From Rhodoligotrophos appendicifer (lineage in GTDB: Bacteria; Pseudomonadota; Alphaproteobacteria; Rhizobiales; Im1): a stretch of DNA of 64,000 nt. Shown here piece after piece: positions 42,304-50,764 of the stretch. Numbering within the stretch: position 1 is the stretch's first letter; every line of letters starts with the position of its first letter. The notes beneath the pieces are model-generated. The model was not told the DNA's origin. It made no database searches and saw only the letters and a list, made by a program, of their open reading frames with translations. Location of the stretch: positions 186,001 to 250,000 of the forward strand of contig NZ_VHKL01000010.1 of NCBI RefSeq assembly GCF_007474605.1. Reading direction: 5' to 3'. Made by a program: the position numbers and the translations under genes.

Positions 42304-44341
42304 CCCGAGCATCATCGCCCAGGGGCCACATGCAGGCACAGTGCTGGTCCGGCTGCAAAATCTCACCGTCACCTATACCGGCATGCGAACGCCAGCCGTC
42401 AAGGATGTCTCTTTCGCCATTAAACAAGGTCAGGTCGTGGGCTTGGTCGGCGAGTCCGGTTCCGGAAAGAGCACGGTCGGCCGCCAACTCTTGTCCCACC
42501 GCGGTCCGGGCCTGACAGTAGCAGGACAGGTCCTCATCGACGACGTCGATATACTGACACTTCCGGAGGGCGAGCTCAGGAAAATGCGTGGCGCCAAGAT
42601 CGCCTTCGTTCCGCAAAATCCGACCACCGCCCTTAATCCAGCAATCCGGGTCGGAGCGCAGATTGCCGAAATCCTTTCGGTGCATCGCAGCGTCGCTGAT
42701 CACGCCGAAGCCAGAACGCGCGTGCTCGACCTGTTCCGCTCGGTTGGTTTCCCCCAGCCGGAGCACTTCGTCGACCGCTATCCCTCGCAGCTGTCAGGCG
42801 GCCAGCAGCAGCGGGTGACGATCGCGATGGCGATTGCCTGTAACCCAGACGTGGTGGTTTTCGACGAGCCTACGACCGGTCTCGACGTTACGACCCAGCG
42901 TCAGATCATCGATCTGCTGCTCAACCTCAAAAAACACGCACGCATGACGATGCTGTACATCACTCATGACCTGTTGTTGCTGCGTGAGCTCGCAGACGTC
43001 ATCGGCGTCATGTATGCCGGCCAACTGCTCGAGATCGGCGGCGTCGATGAGGTCTTCGACACGCCGCTGCATCCCTACACACAAGGGTTGCTGGCTTCGG
43101 TGCCGGGCATTGAGGCTAACCGATACCCAAAGCTGCGCGGAATTACAGAGCGGGCACAGGCGCCCGATGGCGGCTGTCCCTTCGCACCTCGATGCGAATA
43201 TGTAGAGGTTCGCTGTACAACGCCTGCCTTCGCGTGCCGGTCCTCAGCGTCGGCCCTCATGGAGCATCATGCGCAATGCTGGAAGGTCGGCGAGCTCCTT
43301 TTCGCTGAAGCGCACCCTGGCGCCGGCCTCGACTCCAACAGGCTTGTTCCTCAGAATATTGAGCCAGCAGTCCTCCACATCGACTCCCTGTCGGTCCGTT
43401 ATGCTCCAACCGGCTTTTTCCGTCGCGAAGACGGCGTGGCGGCTGTCGAGAGTGCGAGTCTTTCGGTTGGTAGGGGAGAAATTCTGGCTCTGATCGGGGA
43501 ATCCGGCTCAGGCAAGTCGTCCCTTGCGCGCGCGATTTGCGGGGCGGCACCCGTAGTTTCCGGCACGGTTCATCTCAATAATGAACTGGTCAGTCGAAAG
43601 CTCAGTGGCCGCACCCGCGAGCAGATCCGCCGCCTCCAATACATCTTTCAGAATCCTGACGCCTCCCTCAACCCGCGGATGACCATCCGCGCGACACTGG
43701 AACGGCCGCTCGGTACTCTGTTCGGCATCTGGGGTCAGACGGCAGAACCGAAAATTGGCAGCATCCTTGATGAGGTCGGGTTAGATCGGAAATTCGCGAC
43801 CCGGATGCCTGGTGAATTGTCGGGGGGCGAGCGTCAGCGGGTGGCCATTGCGCGGGCGCTCCTGGCCGAGCCTGATATTCTGATCTGCGACGAGGTCTTA
43901 TCAGCGCTGGACGTATCGGTGCAGGCCAGGGTCCTCGACTTGTTCGCCGCACTACGCACCAGTCGAAATCTTGCCCTCCTTTTCATATCCCACGACCTGA
44001 CGACGGTGCGGCAGATCGCGGATCGTATCGCTGTCATGTATCGAGGCCGGATCGTCTCCCATGGCCCCACCCATGCCATGCTGGACGGCCCCGCGCATCC
44101 GTATGTCGCCTCATTGCTCGCCTCCGCGCCGGGAATGGCCCGGAAGGTCGAAAGCAAGCCGCTGGCCCCCTCCGCAATTCCCGTGCCCGAAGCCTGCCAG
44201 TTCTTCGACCGCTGCGACCATCGCATGCCTGGGCTATGTGATCGCGTTCCACCCCCACTACGCAGGACGCCGCTGGGTTCCGAAGTGCTCTGCCAGCTCG
44301 CCCCGGAGGAAATGCCAATGCCCAGTCGTCCAATGGGGTAG
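42293..44341 (+). CDS. Fused double ATPase of a peptide-type ABC transporter (DppD-DppF-like)
   Basis: 682-residue single polypeptide with two complete ABC domains. The first has Walker A GESGSGKSTV (53-62), signature LSGGQQQRVTIAMAI and Walker B VVVFDEPTTGLD, then the oligopeptide/dipeptide C-terminal extension (GCPFAPRCEYVEVRC). The second, from about residue 360, repeats GESGSGKSSLARAI, LSGGERQRVAIARAL, DILICDEVLSALD and its own Cys-containing tail (FFDRCDHRMPGLC). Normally these are two genes, so this one gene replaces DppD and DppF. Confidence 0.93.
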   Translation: MMVDPSIIAQGPHAGTVLVRLQNLTVTYTGMRTPAVKDVSFAIKQGQVVGLVGESGSGKSTVGRQLLSHRGPGLTVAGQVLIDDVDILTLPEGELRKMRGAKIAFVPQNPTTALNPAIRVGAQIAEILSVHRSVADHAEARTRVLDLFRSVGFPQPEHFVDRYPSQLSGGQQQRVTIAMAIACNPDVVVFDEPTTGLDVTTQRQIIDLLLNLKKHARMTMLYITHDLLLLRELADVIGVMYAGQLLEIGGVDEVFDTPLHPYTQGLLASVPGIEANRYPKLRGITERAQAPDGGCPFAPRCEYVEVRCTTPAFACRSSASALMEHHAQCWKVGELLFAEAHPGAGLDSNRLVPQNIEPAVLHIDSLSVRYAPTGFFRREDGVAAVESASLSVGRGEILALIGESGSGKSSLARAICGAAPVVSGTVHLNNELVSRKLSGRTREQIRRLQYIFQNPDASLNPRMTIRATLERPLGTLFGIWGQTAEPKIGSILDEVGLDRKFATRMPGELSGGERQRVAIARALLAEPDILICDEVLSALDVSVQARVLDLFAALRTSRNLALLFISHDLTTVRQIADRIAVMYRGRIVSHGPTHAMLDGPAHPYVASLLASAPGMARKVESKPLAPSAIPVPEACQFFDRCDHRMPGLCDRVPPPLRRTPLGSEVLCQLAPEEMPMPSRPMG

Positions 44342-44353
44342 GTCTATCGACAG

Positions 44354-44380
44354 CCAGGGGGAGCATGAAGCTGCCCCTGG
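44354..44380. terminator. Stem-loop between convergent genes
   Basis: CCAGGGGGAGC and GCTGCCCCTGG pair over 11 positions with one mismatch around a 5-base loop, between the ends of the fused ATPase gene and the binding-protein gene. No clear T-run, so terminator activity is likely but unproven. Confidence 0.5.
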
Positions 44381-44417
44381 CCCCGTGCGGCAAAGCTCTA
44401 AAAGAAAATCCCGCTGC

Positions 44418-45935
44418 CTACCGATCCGAGCAGGTCACCGTCTCGAAATTCGGGCTGATGACCTGGAGCGGGGGCGAAAAACCATCGCAGGCTTTCCGCA
44501 TCGCATAGACGCTTTGATAGAAGAAGGGCACGATGACCGAGCCCTGTTCGGCAAGCAAGGTTTGCGCTTTCTTGTACAGCTCTACGCGCTTTGCGTCATC
44601 GAGCTCAGTTCTTGCTGACGCAATAAGAGCATCGAATTCGGGATTCTTCCAGCGACCCTCGTTGTACTTTGCGTTGCTGGAGAACAGATAGCTCAAGGCC
44701 TCTCCGGGCGGACGGCTCTGCCAAGTGGAAGTGAAGAAGGGTCGCTTCAGCCAGACCGTATCCCAGTAAGTGTCACCAGGATTGTTGACGAGTTGAATGC
44801 GAATGCCGGCCGGTGCGGTCATCTGCTGGACGGCTTGTGCAAGCCCGAGCATTCCGCCGGATTCAGCCGTATTCAGCTCGATGTCGATGCCATTCGGATG
44901 TCCCGCCTCGGCGAGCAGCTTCTTTGCGCCCTCAATGTCCTGCTTAGGGGCGTTAGGGCTATAGGCACTCGGCCAGCTTGGCGGGATCGGACTATCATTG
45001 CCTGGGACCGCCATGCCCAGCATCACTGTGTCGACCAGAACCTGGCGGTCGATCGCCTTCTTGACAGCCTGCCGCACGCGGACGTCGTCGAATGGCTTCG
45101 TGTCGCTCCACATGGCGATCGTCAAATAGGAGGCCGGCGGCGCCAACATGACTTCGATGTTGGGGTCCGCCTTCAAGATTGGAGCACTCGAAGCCCCGAT
45201 GCTGAGCATCAGATCGGCCTGACCGGATTGGATCGCCGCTGTACGCGTGACCTCTTCCAGCATGATGCTAATCTCGAGGCACTCGGCCTTAGGCAGGCCG
45301 GGTTTCCAATAGTTCGAGTTTTTGCGAAGGACACGCCTCGTCTCGGTGGGGCTGAAGGTTTCGACGGTGAAAGGACCGGTACCGATCGGCTTCACGCGCA
45401 GATCCTCAGACTTAGCACCGTCCTGCACCACATAGGCCTGTTTGATCCCGAAGAACGTGGGGAGTTCTGCAACGACATTTTCGGTCTTGAATTCTACGGT
45501 CAAGTCGTCGATCGCTTTGATGTTCTCTGCTTTTAAGAAACTTAGCGTGTTCGCCGCCGACGACCCGACTGCCGGATCGATAATCCGCTTGAATGAGTAG
45601 GCTACGTCCTTGGCGCTCAAAGGCTTGCCGTCACTGAATTTGATCCCTGGACGAAGCTTGAAGGTCCAGGTCTTGCCATCATCCGAGACGGACCAAGACT
45701 CAGCGAGGTCTGGCACCGGCTGCAATCCGTCGTCGCTAAGCTTGACCAGCTTGTTGAAAATTGCTGCCACACCCAGGCTGTCGTCGGTCGTCACCTGTAG
45801 TGCTGGATCAAGAGTGATGTTGGGAAGACTGCTCTCGGTGCCGATCACCCGGACGCATTCGGCGGCATGAGAAATTCCGGGCAAAGATAACGAAGCAACG
45901 AGCGAAAATGCAACAAAGCCGTGAGATCGGCGCAT
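44418..45935 (-). CDS. Family 5 (dipeptide/nickel-type) periplasmic binding protein
   Basis: 505-residue SBP_bac_5 protein. The ATG at 45935 has a near-perfect AGGAGGTGACC ribosome site and starts a signal peptide ending GISHA-AEC; a longer frame upstream has neither. Family blocks are LVKLSDDGLQPVPDLAESW, DGKTWTFKLRPGIKFSDGKP, KPIGTGPFTVETFSP and AIDRQVLVDTVMLG. It is convergent with the permease/ATPase operon and divergent from the gamma-glutamyltransferase gene, and should present an amide or peptide to that importer. Confidence 0.92.
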   Translation of the reverse strand: MRRSHGFVAFSLVASLSLPGISHAAECVRVIGTESSLPNITLDPALQVTTDDSLGVAAIFNKLVKLSDDGLQPVPDLAESWSVSDDGKTWTFKLRPGIKFSDGKPLSAKDVAYSFKRIIDPAVGSSAANTLSFLKAENIKAIDDLTVEFKTENVVAELPTFFGIKQAYVVQDGAKSEDLRVKPIGTGPFTVETFSPTETRRVLRKNSNYWKPGLPKAECLEISIMLEEVTRTAAIQSGQADLMLSIGASSAPILKADPNIEVMLAPPASYLTIAMWSDTKPFDDVRVRQAVKKAIDRQVLVDTVMLGMAVPGNDSPIPPSWPSAYSPNAPKQDIEGAKKLLAEAGHPNGIDIELNTAESGGMLGLAQAVQQMTAPAGIRIQLVNNPGDTYWDTVWLKRPFFTSTWQSRPPGEALSYLFSSNAKYNEGRWKNPEFDALIASARTELDDAKRVELYKKAQTLLAEQGSVIVPFFYQSVYAMRKACDGFSPPLQVISPNFETVTCSDR

Positions 45936-46241
45936 GGTCACCTCCTGTGAAACCCCTTGCCGGCACTGGGGCTTTCTTGAGCACCAAGCGGCCGACACTC
46001 CCCGGCGCAGCGCCATAACTGCTGCCATTTGACAGATTTGCGCGTTTTCTATTCTCCGTCAACCATGTCATTCTGTGATGACAAACCACCCCAGATAAGG
46101 TCCTTTAAGGATGCCGCTCCCTCAAGGCCTTGGATCAAATCCGCCCGCCTAGGACAATGGAGCGTGAATTTGATCAATTAGCATTGGCCATCAAAGTCGA
46201 CGGCCTGACACCTGGACAGATCACAACACGAGAGCAGCGGC
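45936..46241. promoter_or_regulatory. Divergent promoter region of the binding-protein and gamma-glutamyltransferase genes
   Basis: No gene. An inverted repeat TGTCAT-N6-ATGACA lies at 46066-46083. A minus-strand TTGACG (46058-46063) could be the -35 of the binding-protein gene. ATTTGATCAATT at 46168-46179 matches the operator at 40301 in 11 of 12 positions, 62 bp before the gamma-glutamyltransferase start, and a weaker version (TTGGATCAAAT) is at 46130-46140. Confidence 0.5.
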
Positions 46242-47819
46242 ATGATGCGAAATTTCCACTTTCCTGGACGGTCCTCGGTGCATGGCACGTCATACATGGC
46301 CGCCAGTTCACACCCGCTCTCGACTGCGGCGGCGGTCGGCATCCTCGCTCGGGGCGGAAACGCCGTCGATGCGGCGATCGCTGCAAGCGCCGTTCTGGGC
46401 GTCGTCGAGCCGGAGCAATGCGGAATCGGCGGCGACTGCTTTGCCTTGATTGCTCCCCCCGGCTCCGCACCAATTGCCGTAAATGGCAGCGGGCGGGCGC
46501 CACAAGCCGCCAATGCACACTGGTACCTGGATCGCGGGATAAGCGAGATTAATCCAGACACAGCCCACGCAGTTACCGTTCCCGGTGCCGTCCACGCCTG
46601 GTCGGAGATGTCGCGCGCCTATGGCACCATGGCGCTTGATGCGCTGCTCGCTCCTGCGATCGATCTTGCCGAGCATGGGCATGCTGTCCATGAGCGAGTC
46701 GCCTGGGATTGGGCAAACTATAGCGTCATGATGCGTGAACGACCTGAACTTGCCGCGCTCTATCTTTCCGATGGCAAGCCCCCTTCACCGGGCCAGGTAA
46801 CTCGACAGCTGCGCCTTGCCGACAGCCTCCGGCAGATCGCCTCCGAAGGTGCCGGCGCCCTGTATGGCGGATCCCTTGGGAAACGCTTGGTGGCCCATCT
46901 GGCCGGCCACGGCGGACTTCACAGCCTCGAGGATTTTGCCTCACATCGAACGGAGTTTGTCACGCCAATCAGCGTGCCGTTCGGTTCAGGCGAGGTGATT
47001 CAATGTCCGCCCAATGGTCAGGGAATCACGACGCTGCTTATGCTCGAGATGCTGAACGGGTTGAAACGCCCCGCTGATCCCCTAGGCATCGAACGTATCC
47101 ACCAGCTGCTCGAGGCCTATGCGATCGCGAAGCTGGAGCGTGACAGTCAAGTGGGAGATCCCGAATTTTCCACAGATCCAAAAATCTTACTCGATCCAAT
47201 CTTTGTCGCGGGTTTGCGGAGGCGCTTCCGTCCCTCCCTCGATCCGTTGCGATCTGAGGCCCGGACGATGGGGTCGGATACAGCGTTTGTCTGCGTCGTC
47301 GACCGAGAACGAACGGCGGTGTCCTGCATCAACTCAGTCTTCAAGAGCTTCGGCAGCGGGCTCGTCGCACCAAATACCGGCTTTCCATTGCACAATCGGG
47401 GTGTGGGTTTTGTCGTCTCCCCAGGACATCCCAACTGCATCGGTGCCGGCAAACGGCCGCTGCACACGATTATCCCGGGAATGATGATGCAGGGCGGCCG
47501 CCCTATCATCGTCTTCGGGATGGTGGGTGGCGATTTTCAGCCGCTCGGCCAAGTCCTCATGCTGCAGAACATGGTGGAATATGGCATGGATCCTCAGGCG
47601 GCAATCGACTTTCCGCGGGTCTATCCAGTTGGTGGCAAGCTGCGGATCGAGGAGGGAATTCCCGAAACCCTGTGCGCCGGGCTGTCTGACTTAGGCTATG
47701 ATCTTGAAAGGTCGGTCTCGCCAATCGGTCTCGCCCAGGCGATCCGGATCGACTGGCAGAACGGCGTCCTCACGGCAGGCTCGGACGGCCGAGCCGATGG
47801 ATGTGCTTTTGGCTGGTAG
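46242..47819 (+). CDS. Gamma-glutamyltransferase family Ntn hydrolase
   Basis: 525-residue GGT-family protein that cleaves gamma-glutamyl amides. The autoprocessing nucleophile is Thr347 (GSDTAFVCVVDRERTAVS), followed by SFGSGLVAPNTGFPLHNRG and TIIPGMMMQGGRPIIVFG with the GGDFQPLGQ oxyanion region. ASSHPLSTAAAVGILARGGNAVDAA at the start is family-typical, given in parts. No signal peptide is visible, so a cytoplasmic role on imported gamma-glutamyl compounds is likely. The second ATG (46245) is equivalent. Confidence 0.9.
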   Translation: MMRNFHFPGRSSVHGTSYMAASSHPLSTAAAVGILARGGNAVDAAIAASAVLGVVEPEQCGIGGDCFALIAPPGSAPIAVNGSGRAPQAANAHWYLDRGISEINPDTAHAVTVPGAVHAWSEMSRAYGTMALDALLAPAIDLAEHGHAVHERVAWDWANYSVMMRERPELAALYLSDGKPPSPGQVTRQLRLADSLRQIASEGAGALYGGSLGKRLVAHLAGHGGLHSLEDFASHRTEFVTPISVPFGSGEVIQCPPNGQGITTLLMLEMLNGLKRPADPLGIERIHQLLEAYAIAKLERDSQVGDPEFSTDPKILLDPIFVAGLRRRFRPSLDPLRSEARTMGSDTAFVCVVDRERTAVSCINSVFKSFGSGLVAPNTGFPLHNRGVGFVVSPGHPNCIGAGKRPLHTIIPGMMMQGGRPIIVFGMVGGDFQPLGQVLMLQNMVEYGMDPQAAIDFPRVYPVGGKLRIEEGIPETLCAGLSDLGYDLERSVSPIGLAQAIRIDWQNGVLTAGSDGRADGCAFGW

Positions 47820-47923
47820 CCAAAGGACGATCGGACGCGAGCGGCTGTAAGTAAGGCGAAGGCGCCTCCATCTTAGGCTGCCAGGGAATGCTCGATGTTC
47901 GCTCTCTGCTTCAAATCCAAATA

Positions 47924-48748
47924 CTAGTCGGGCCCGTCTGCCGTGGGTGTTTGATATCCGCTTTGGAGCCTTGAGACCGCGTTACGCATAACTGTGAGAA
48001 TCTGCCCCAGTTGATCATTCAGCCGATCTACCAGGCCACCCACGCCGACAGCAAAAGTCTCGCTGCCATTGATTGCGGGAAGCATCATAGATATGCAGCC
48101 GCCGGCTCTCAGGGGCAGGTTAGGCAGGTAACAATAGCCCTTGTCGCTTATGTCCTTCAGGCGCTCTGCGATGTCATTGATGTTGGTTTTTTGGCCCTTA
48201 TCCGCGAGGCGAGCATTGATCTGCTTACAAAGCCGCTCCGCCGTTGCCAACGGCATCTGGCTCAGGAACATCCAGCCGAGGCTCGTTCTCGTCAACGGGA
48301 GCTGACTCCCTTCCACAATGTGGAACCTAATCTCGTGCGAAGAATCGATAACCTTTTGGTACTGGATAAACTGGTCGTTTCTTGACGCCAAGAGGACTGT
48401 TTCTCCTGTGGCACGGCTAATCTCCTCCATCAAAGCTAGAATACGGTCGTCCAGCCGGCTGTCCAGCCAATGACTGAGCTGACTGATCTTCGTGGTCGGG
48501 AAATAACGTCGGGCTTCCCGATCGTAATGAAGATAGCCGAGCTGGACCAGACTCTTCAGCAAAACCGTCGTGCTTGATTGAGGATACTCCAAACGTTCCA
48601 CGATCTCCTTCAATGGAGCCGGTCGTTTGATGACAGCGAACATTTCAAAAATCTGCAGCACCCGTGCCGCCGACTTTACTGGTGAAGCATTCATAGCACC
48701 GTTTCTGACGGTACGCTCGGCGTCTCCTTCAGAGGCGGCGCGGGTCAT
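47924..48748 (-). CDS. IclR-family transcriptional regulator 3
   Basis: About 274 residues. HTH region APLKEIVERLEYPQSSTTVLLKSL, then the effector domain with TRTSLGWMFLSQ and SMMLPAINGSETFAVGVGG. The HTH differs clearly from the two island IclR proteins. Start is uncertain: the ATG at 48748 (GGAAG upstream, overlapping the VOC gene by 20 bp) is preferred, while 48694 begins closer to the HTH. It follows the VOC gene and probably controls both that gene and the divergent operon from 49839. Its last 38 bases have a relic copy at 2026-2063. Confidence 0.85.
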   Translation of the reverse strand: MTRAASEGDAERTVRNGAMNASPVKSAARVLQIFEMFAVIKRPAPLKEIVERLEYPQSSTTVLLKSLVQLGYLHYDREARRYFPTTKISQLSHWLDSRLDDRILALMEEISRATGETVLLASRNDQFIQYQKVIDSSHEIRFHIVEGSQLPLTRTSLGWMFLSQMPLATAERLCKQINARLADKGQKTNINDIAERLKDISDKGYCYLPNLPLRAGGCISMMLPAINGSETFAVGVGGLVDRLNDQLGQILTVMRNAVSRLQSGYQTPTADGPD

Positions 48749-49667
48749 TGGCTTCCAATACCGAAGTGAATCCAAGACGGAACCCCATTGCCGTGCTGGG
48801 GTCGGTGACGACAAGGTCTGCGGTCTGAACCTCGAGCCCGACGCCGCATGCCAGCAAATGTTCTGCAGCTCGGCCTAGGTCGCGCACCTTAAATGTAATG
48901 CTGTGTGCTGTATTTCCGACTCTCTCGAGGTCCTTCCGACAGGGGCCGTCAGCAATAGGAGTAGCGATCTCGAACACGATCGGCTCCTCGCCCACCACGA
49001 CCCAGTGGCTGTTGGTCCCCAGTGCTTCGTTGCGGCCCTCCGCGAACAAGCGCCCGCCACATATATCGACGAGAAACTTTAACGCGAGCGCGGGATCGCG
49101 CAGGACCACCGTCTGGTGTGCAAGATATTCGACGCCCATAGCATCGTCGGGACCTGGCTGTATTTGCTTCCATCCGGGCTTCATTCGCGGATCCGCCAGC
49201 GGACTTGTCTGGAACCAGACGTCGCTGCCTTCCCAGAATTCCCACATGATGCCGGTATCGGCAGGATGTGTGTAAAGCAAGGTTCGCTGCTCATTGCCGG
49301 GTGGTGTTCCGATCACCGGCTTTCCACTGCCGGACGCAGTCAGTCGTATCCGATGACGGTGGTGGAGCTGATAAACCGCGTCTTGCATGTCGGACACATA
49401 AAAGCACGGGAAGAACCAGTGGTTGCCGACGATATCGTGATACATCCGAAACTGCGATAGATGCGTTTGTTCCGGCGAAATGTTCTCGATGCACGTATCT
49501 GCCACAACGGTAAGCGTCCGATAGGCGGCGCCCTGATCCGAGTAGGGGATAGTCGTAGACGGCACCCCGAAGATTTTTGAATAGAATCGCCGTGCCGCCT
49601 CCAGATCGTCGACCATGAATGTCGGGTGAAAGAACTTGGTGATCTTCACGCCCGTCTGCCCCGCCAT
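48729..49667 (-). CDS. Two-domain VOC (glyoxalase/dioxygenase superfamily) protein
   Basis: 312-residue protein with two vicinal-oxygen-chelate modules: FFHPTFMVDDLEAARRFYSKI (about 9-29) and YLAHQTVVLRDPALALKFLV (about 180-200). Candidate metal ligands are His in HPTF, His in LAHQT and Glu in VFEIATP. The superfamily covers extradiol dioxygenases, glyoxalases and epimerases, so the reaction is open. The ATG at 49667 follows GGAGGG; an upstream TTG is not needed. Operators lie just upstream. Confidence 0.8.
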   Translation of the reverse strand: MAGQTGVKITKFFHPTFMVDDLEAARRFYSKIFGVPSTTIPYSDQGAAYRTLTVVADTCIENISPEQTHLSQFRMYHDIVGNHWFFPCFYVSDMQDAVYQLHHRHRIRLTASGSGKPVIGTPPGNEQRTLLYTHPADTGIMWEFWEGSDVWFQTSPLADPRMKPGWKQIQPGPDDAMGVEYLAHQTVVLRDPALALKFLVDICGGRLFAEGRNEALGTNSHWVVVGEEPIVFEIATPIADGPCRKDLERVGNTAHSITFKVRDLGRAAEHLLACGVGLEVQTADLVVTDPSTAMGFRLGFTSVLEANDPRRL

Positions 49668-49680
49668 ACAGCCCTCCAAT

Positions 49681-49746
49681 TCACATATGTGATACTGAAA
49701 ATCTTATATGAGAAATAGTTGACGGTCCAGCTCTTGGCTATATCCT
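49681..49746 (+). promoter_or_regulatory. Paired operator and promoter between the VOC gene and the P450 operon
   Basis: TCACATATGTGA (perfect palindrome, 49681-49692) and TCTTATATGAGA (49702-49713) start exactly 21 bp apart, two helical turns. Downstream, TTGACG (49719-49724), a 16-bp spacer and TATCCT (49741-49746) make a plus-strand promoter. The pair lies upstream of that -35 (activator position) while overlapping the start region of the VOC/IclR transcript. Binding by IclR 3 is inference. Confidence 0.6.
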
Positions 49747-49838
49747 TTTGAGTGTTGGCTTGATTGCGCCACGCCAGTCCTCTTCGGAGAGGCAGCGGTC
49801 TGGCGCAGGTATGAGAGTTCCTTTCGAAAGGTTGAGCG

Positions 49839-50438
49839 TTGGCACGTCCCCTTTTTATCCTGGGCATCGGCGGCACGACGCGACTTGGCTCTTCGACCGA
49901 GGCAGCCATCCGCCATTGTCTGAACGCAGCATCCGCGAGGGGCGCTGAAACGGCATTGCTGTCTGGCCCTGAGCTGGAGTTGCCGATGTACTCCCCTGCC
50001 AGGGCCGGCCAGAACGCCGCGGCGGCGCGCCTTGTTGCGCTCTTGCGGCGCTGCGACGGGCTCATTCTGGGGTCACCCGGATATCACGGCTCGATCTCGG
50101 GTTTGATGAAGAATGCCCTAGACTATGTGGAGGAGATGCGGGAAGACCCCTCACCCTATCTGGAGGGTCGCGCAGTAGGATGCATCGCGTGCGCGGCCGG
50201 TTGGCAAGCCGCCGGTTCCACCCTCGCGGCAATGCGCAGCGTCGTTCACTCCTTGCGGGGCTGGCCGACACCTTTGGGCGCAACGATCAACAGCGCCTTG
50301 TCGCCATTCGATCCATCGGGCCGATGCACCGAGGCCGGCGTGGGGCAGCAGCTTGAGATCATCGGGCGCCAAGTTGTCGATTTTGCACACCTGCAGGCCG
50401 GAGCACAGGAGCGTTCGGAAAACGCGGCTGCAGCCTAA
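49839..50438 (+). CDS. NAD(P)H-dependent FMN reductase
   Basis: 199-residue flavodoxin-fold reductase (PF03358). FILGIGGTTRLGSSTEAAI is the FMN phosphate-binding start and ILGSPGYHGSISGLMKNALDY the isoalloxazine loop. A TTG start at 49839 is required because the frame has a stop six bases upstream and the fold begins at once; AAAGG lies upstream. It most likely supplies reduced FMN to the luciferase-like monooxygenase two genes on. First gene of the long plus-strand operon. Confidence 0.88.
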   Translation: MARPLFILGIGGTTRLGSSTEAAIRHCLNAASARGAETALLSGPELELPMYSPARAGQNAAAARLVALLRRCDGLILGSPGYHGSISGLMKNALDYVEEMREDPSPYLEGRAVGCIACAAGWQAAGSTLAAMRSVVHSLRGWPTPLGATINSALSPFDPSGRCTEAGVGQQLEIIGRQVVDFAHLQAGAQERSENAAAA

Positions 50439-50509
50439 GGGAAAAGGCGAGCTGATCGAGCGATTTCGTACTGAAGCGAAAACAAAAAGAATCTCTGCGG
50501 GAGGAAGCA

Positions 50510-50751
50510 ATGCCAATGCGTCGGACGGTCGCTTCAGCGATGTCCCTCATCGTTAGCGCATCATGGATGCCGGTGGCCGCGATCGCGCAGGCTGAGGACG
50601 GCCAATGATCCAGCCGCTGCACGTCTTCAAGGTCAAAGCGCCCGCCGAATCCATTGGTCGCTGTGACGACTACAAGGTGGTGATGACAGTCCCCGGAGAC
50701 CAAGCCTATCGCCCGCTTGCGGACAGTCATTGTCCGCTGCTCCAGAAGTAA
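50510..50751 (+). pseudogene. Internally deleted Liv-type solute-binding protein gene
   Basis: GGGAGGAAGCA and an ATG (50510) open 32 residues that form a signal peptide ending VAAIAQAEDGQ and stop at 50608. The next frame (50605-50751) encodes 48 residues, including VFKVKAPAES, then DYKVVMTVPGDQAYRPLADS and CPLLQK: the C-terminus of a Liv-type binding protein, like the VKTPAESKDPWDYY tail of the gene at 52798. Some 350 codons between are gone and the two pieces are in different frames. The neighbouring genes are intact, so this is a local deletion. Confidence 0.7.
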
Positions 50752-50764
50752 GGATTGAACCGGT

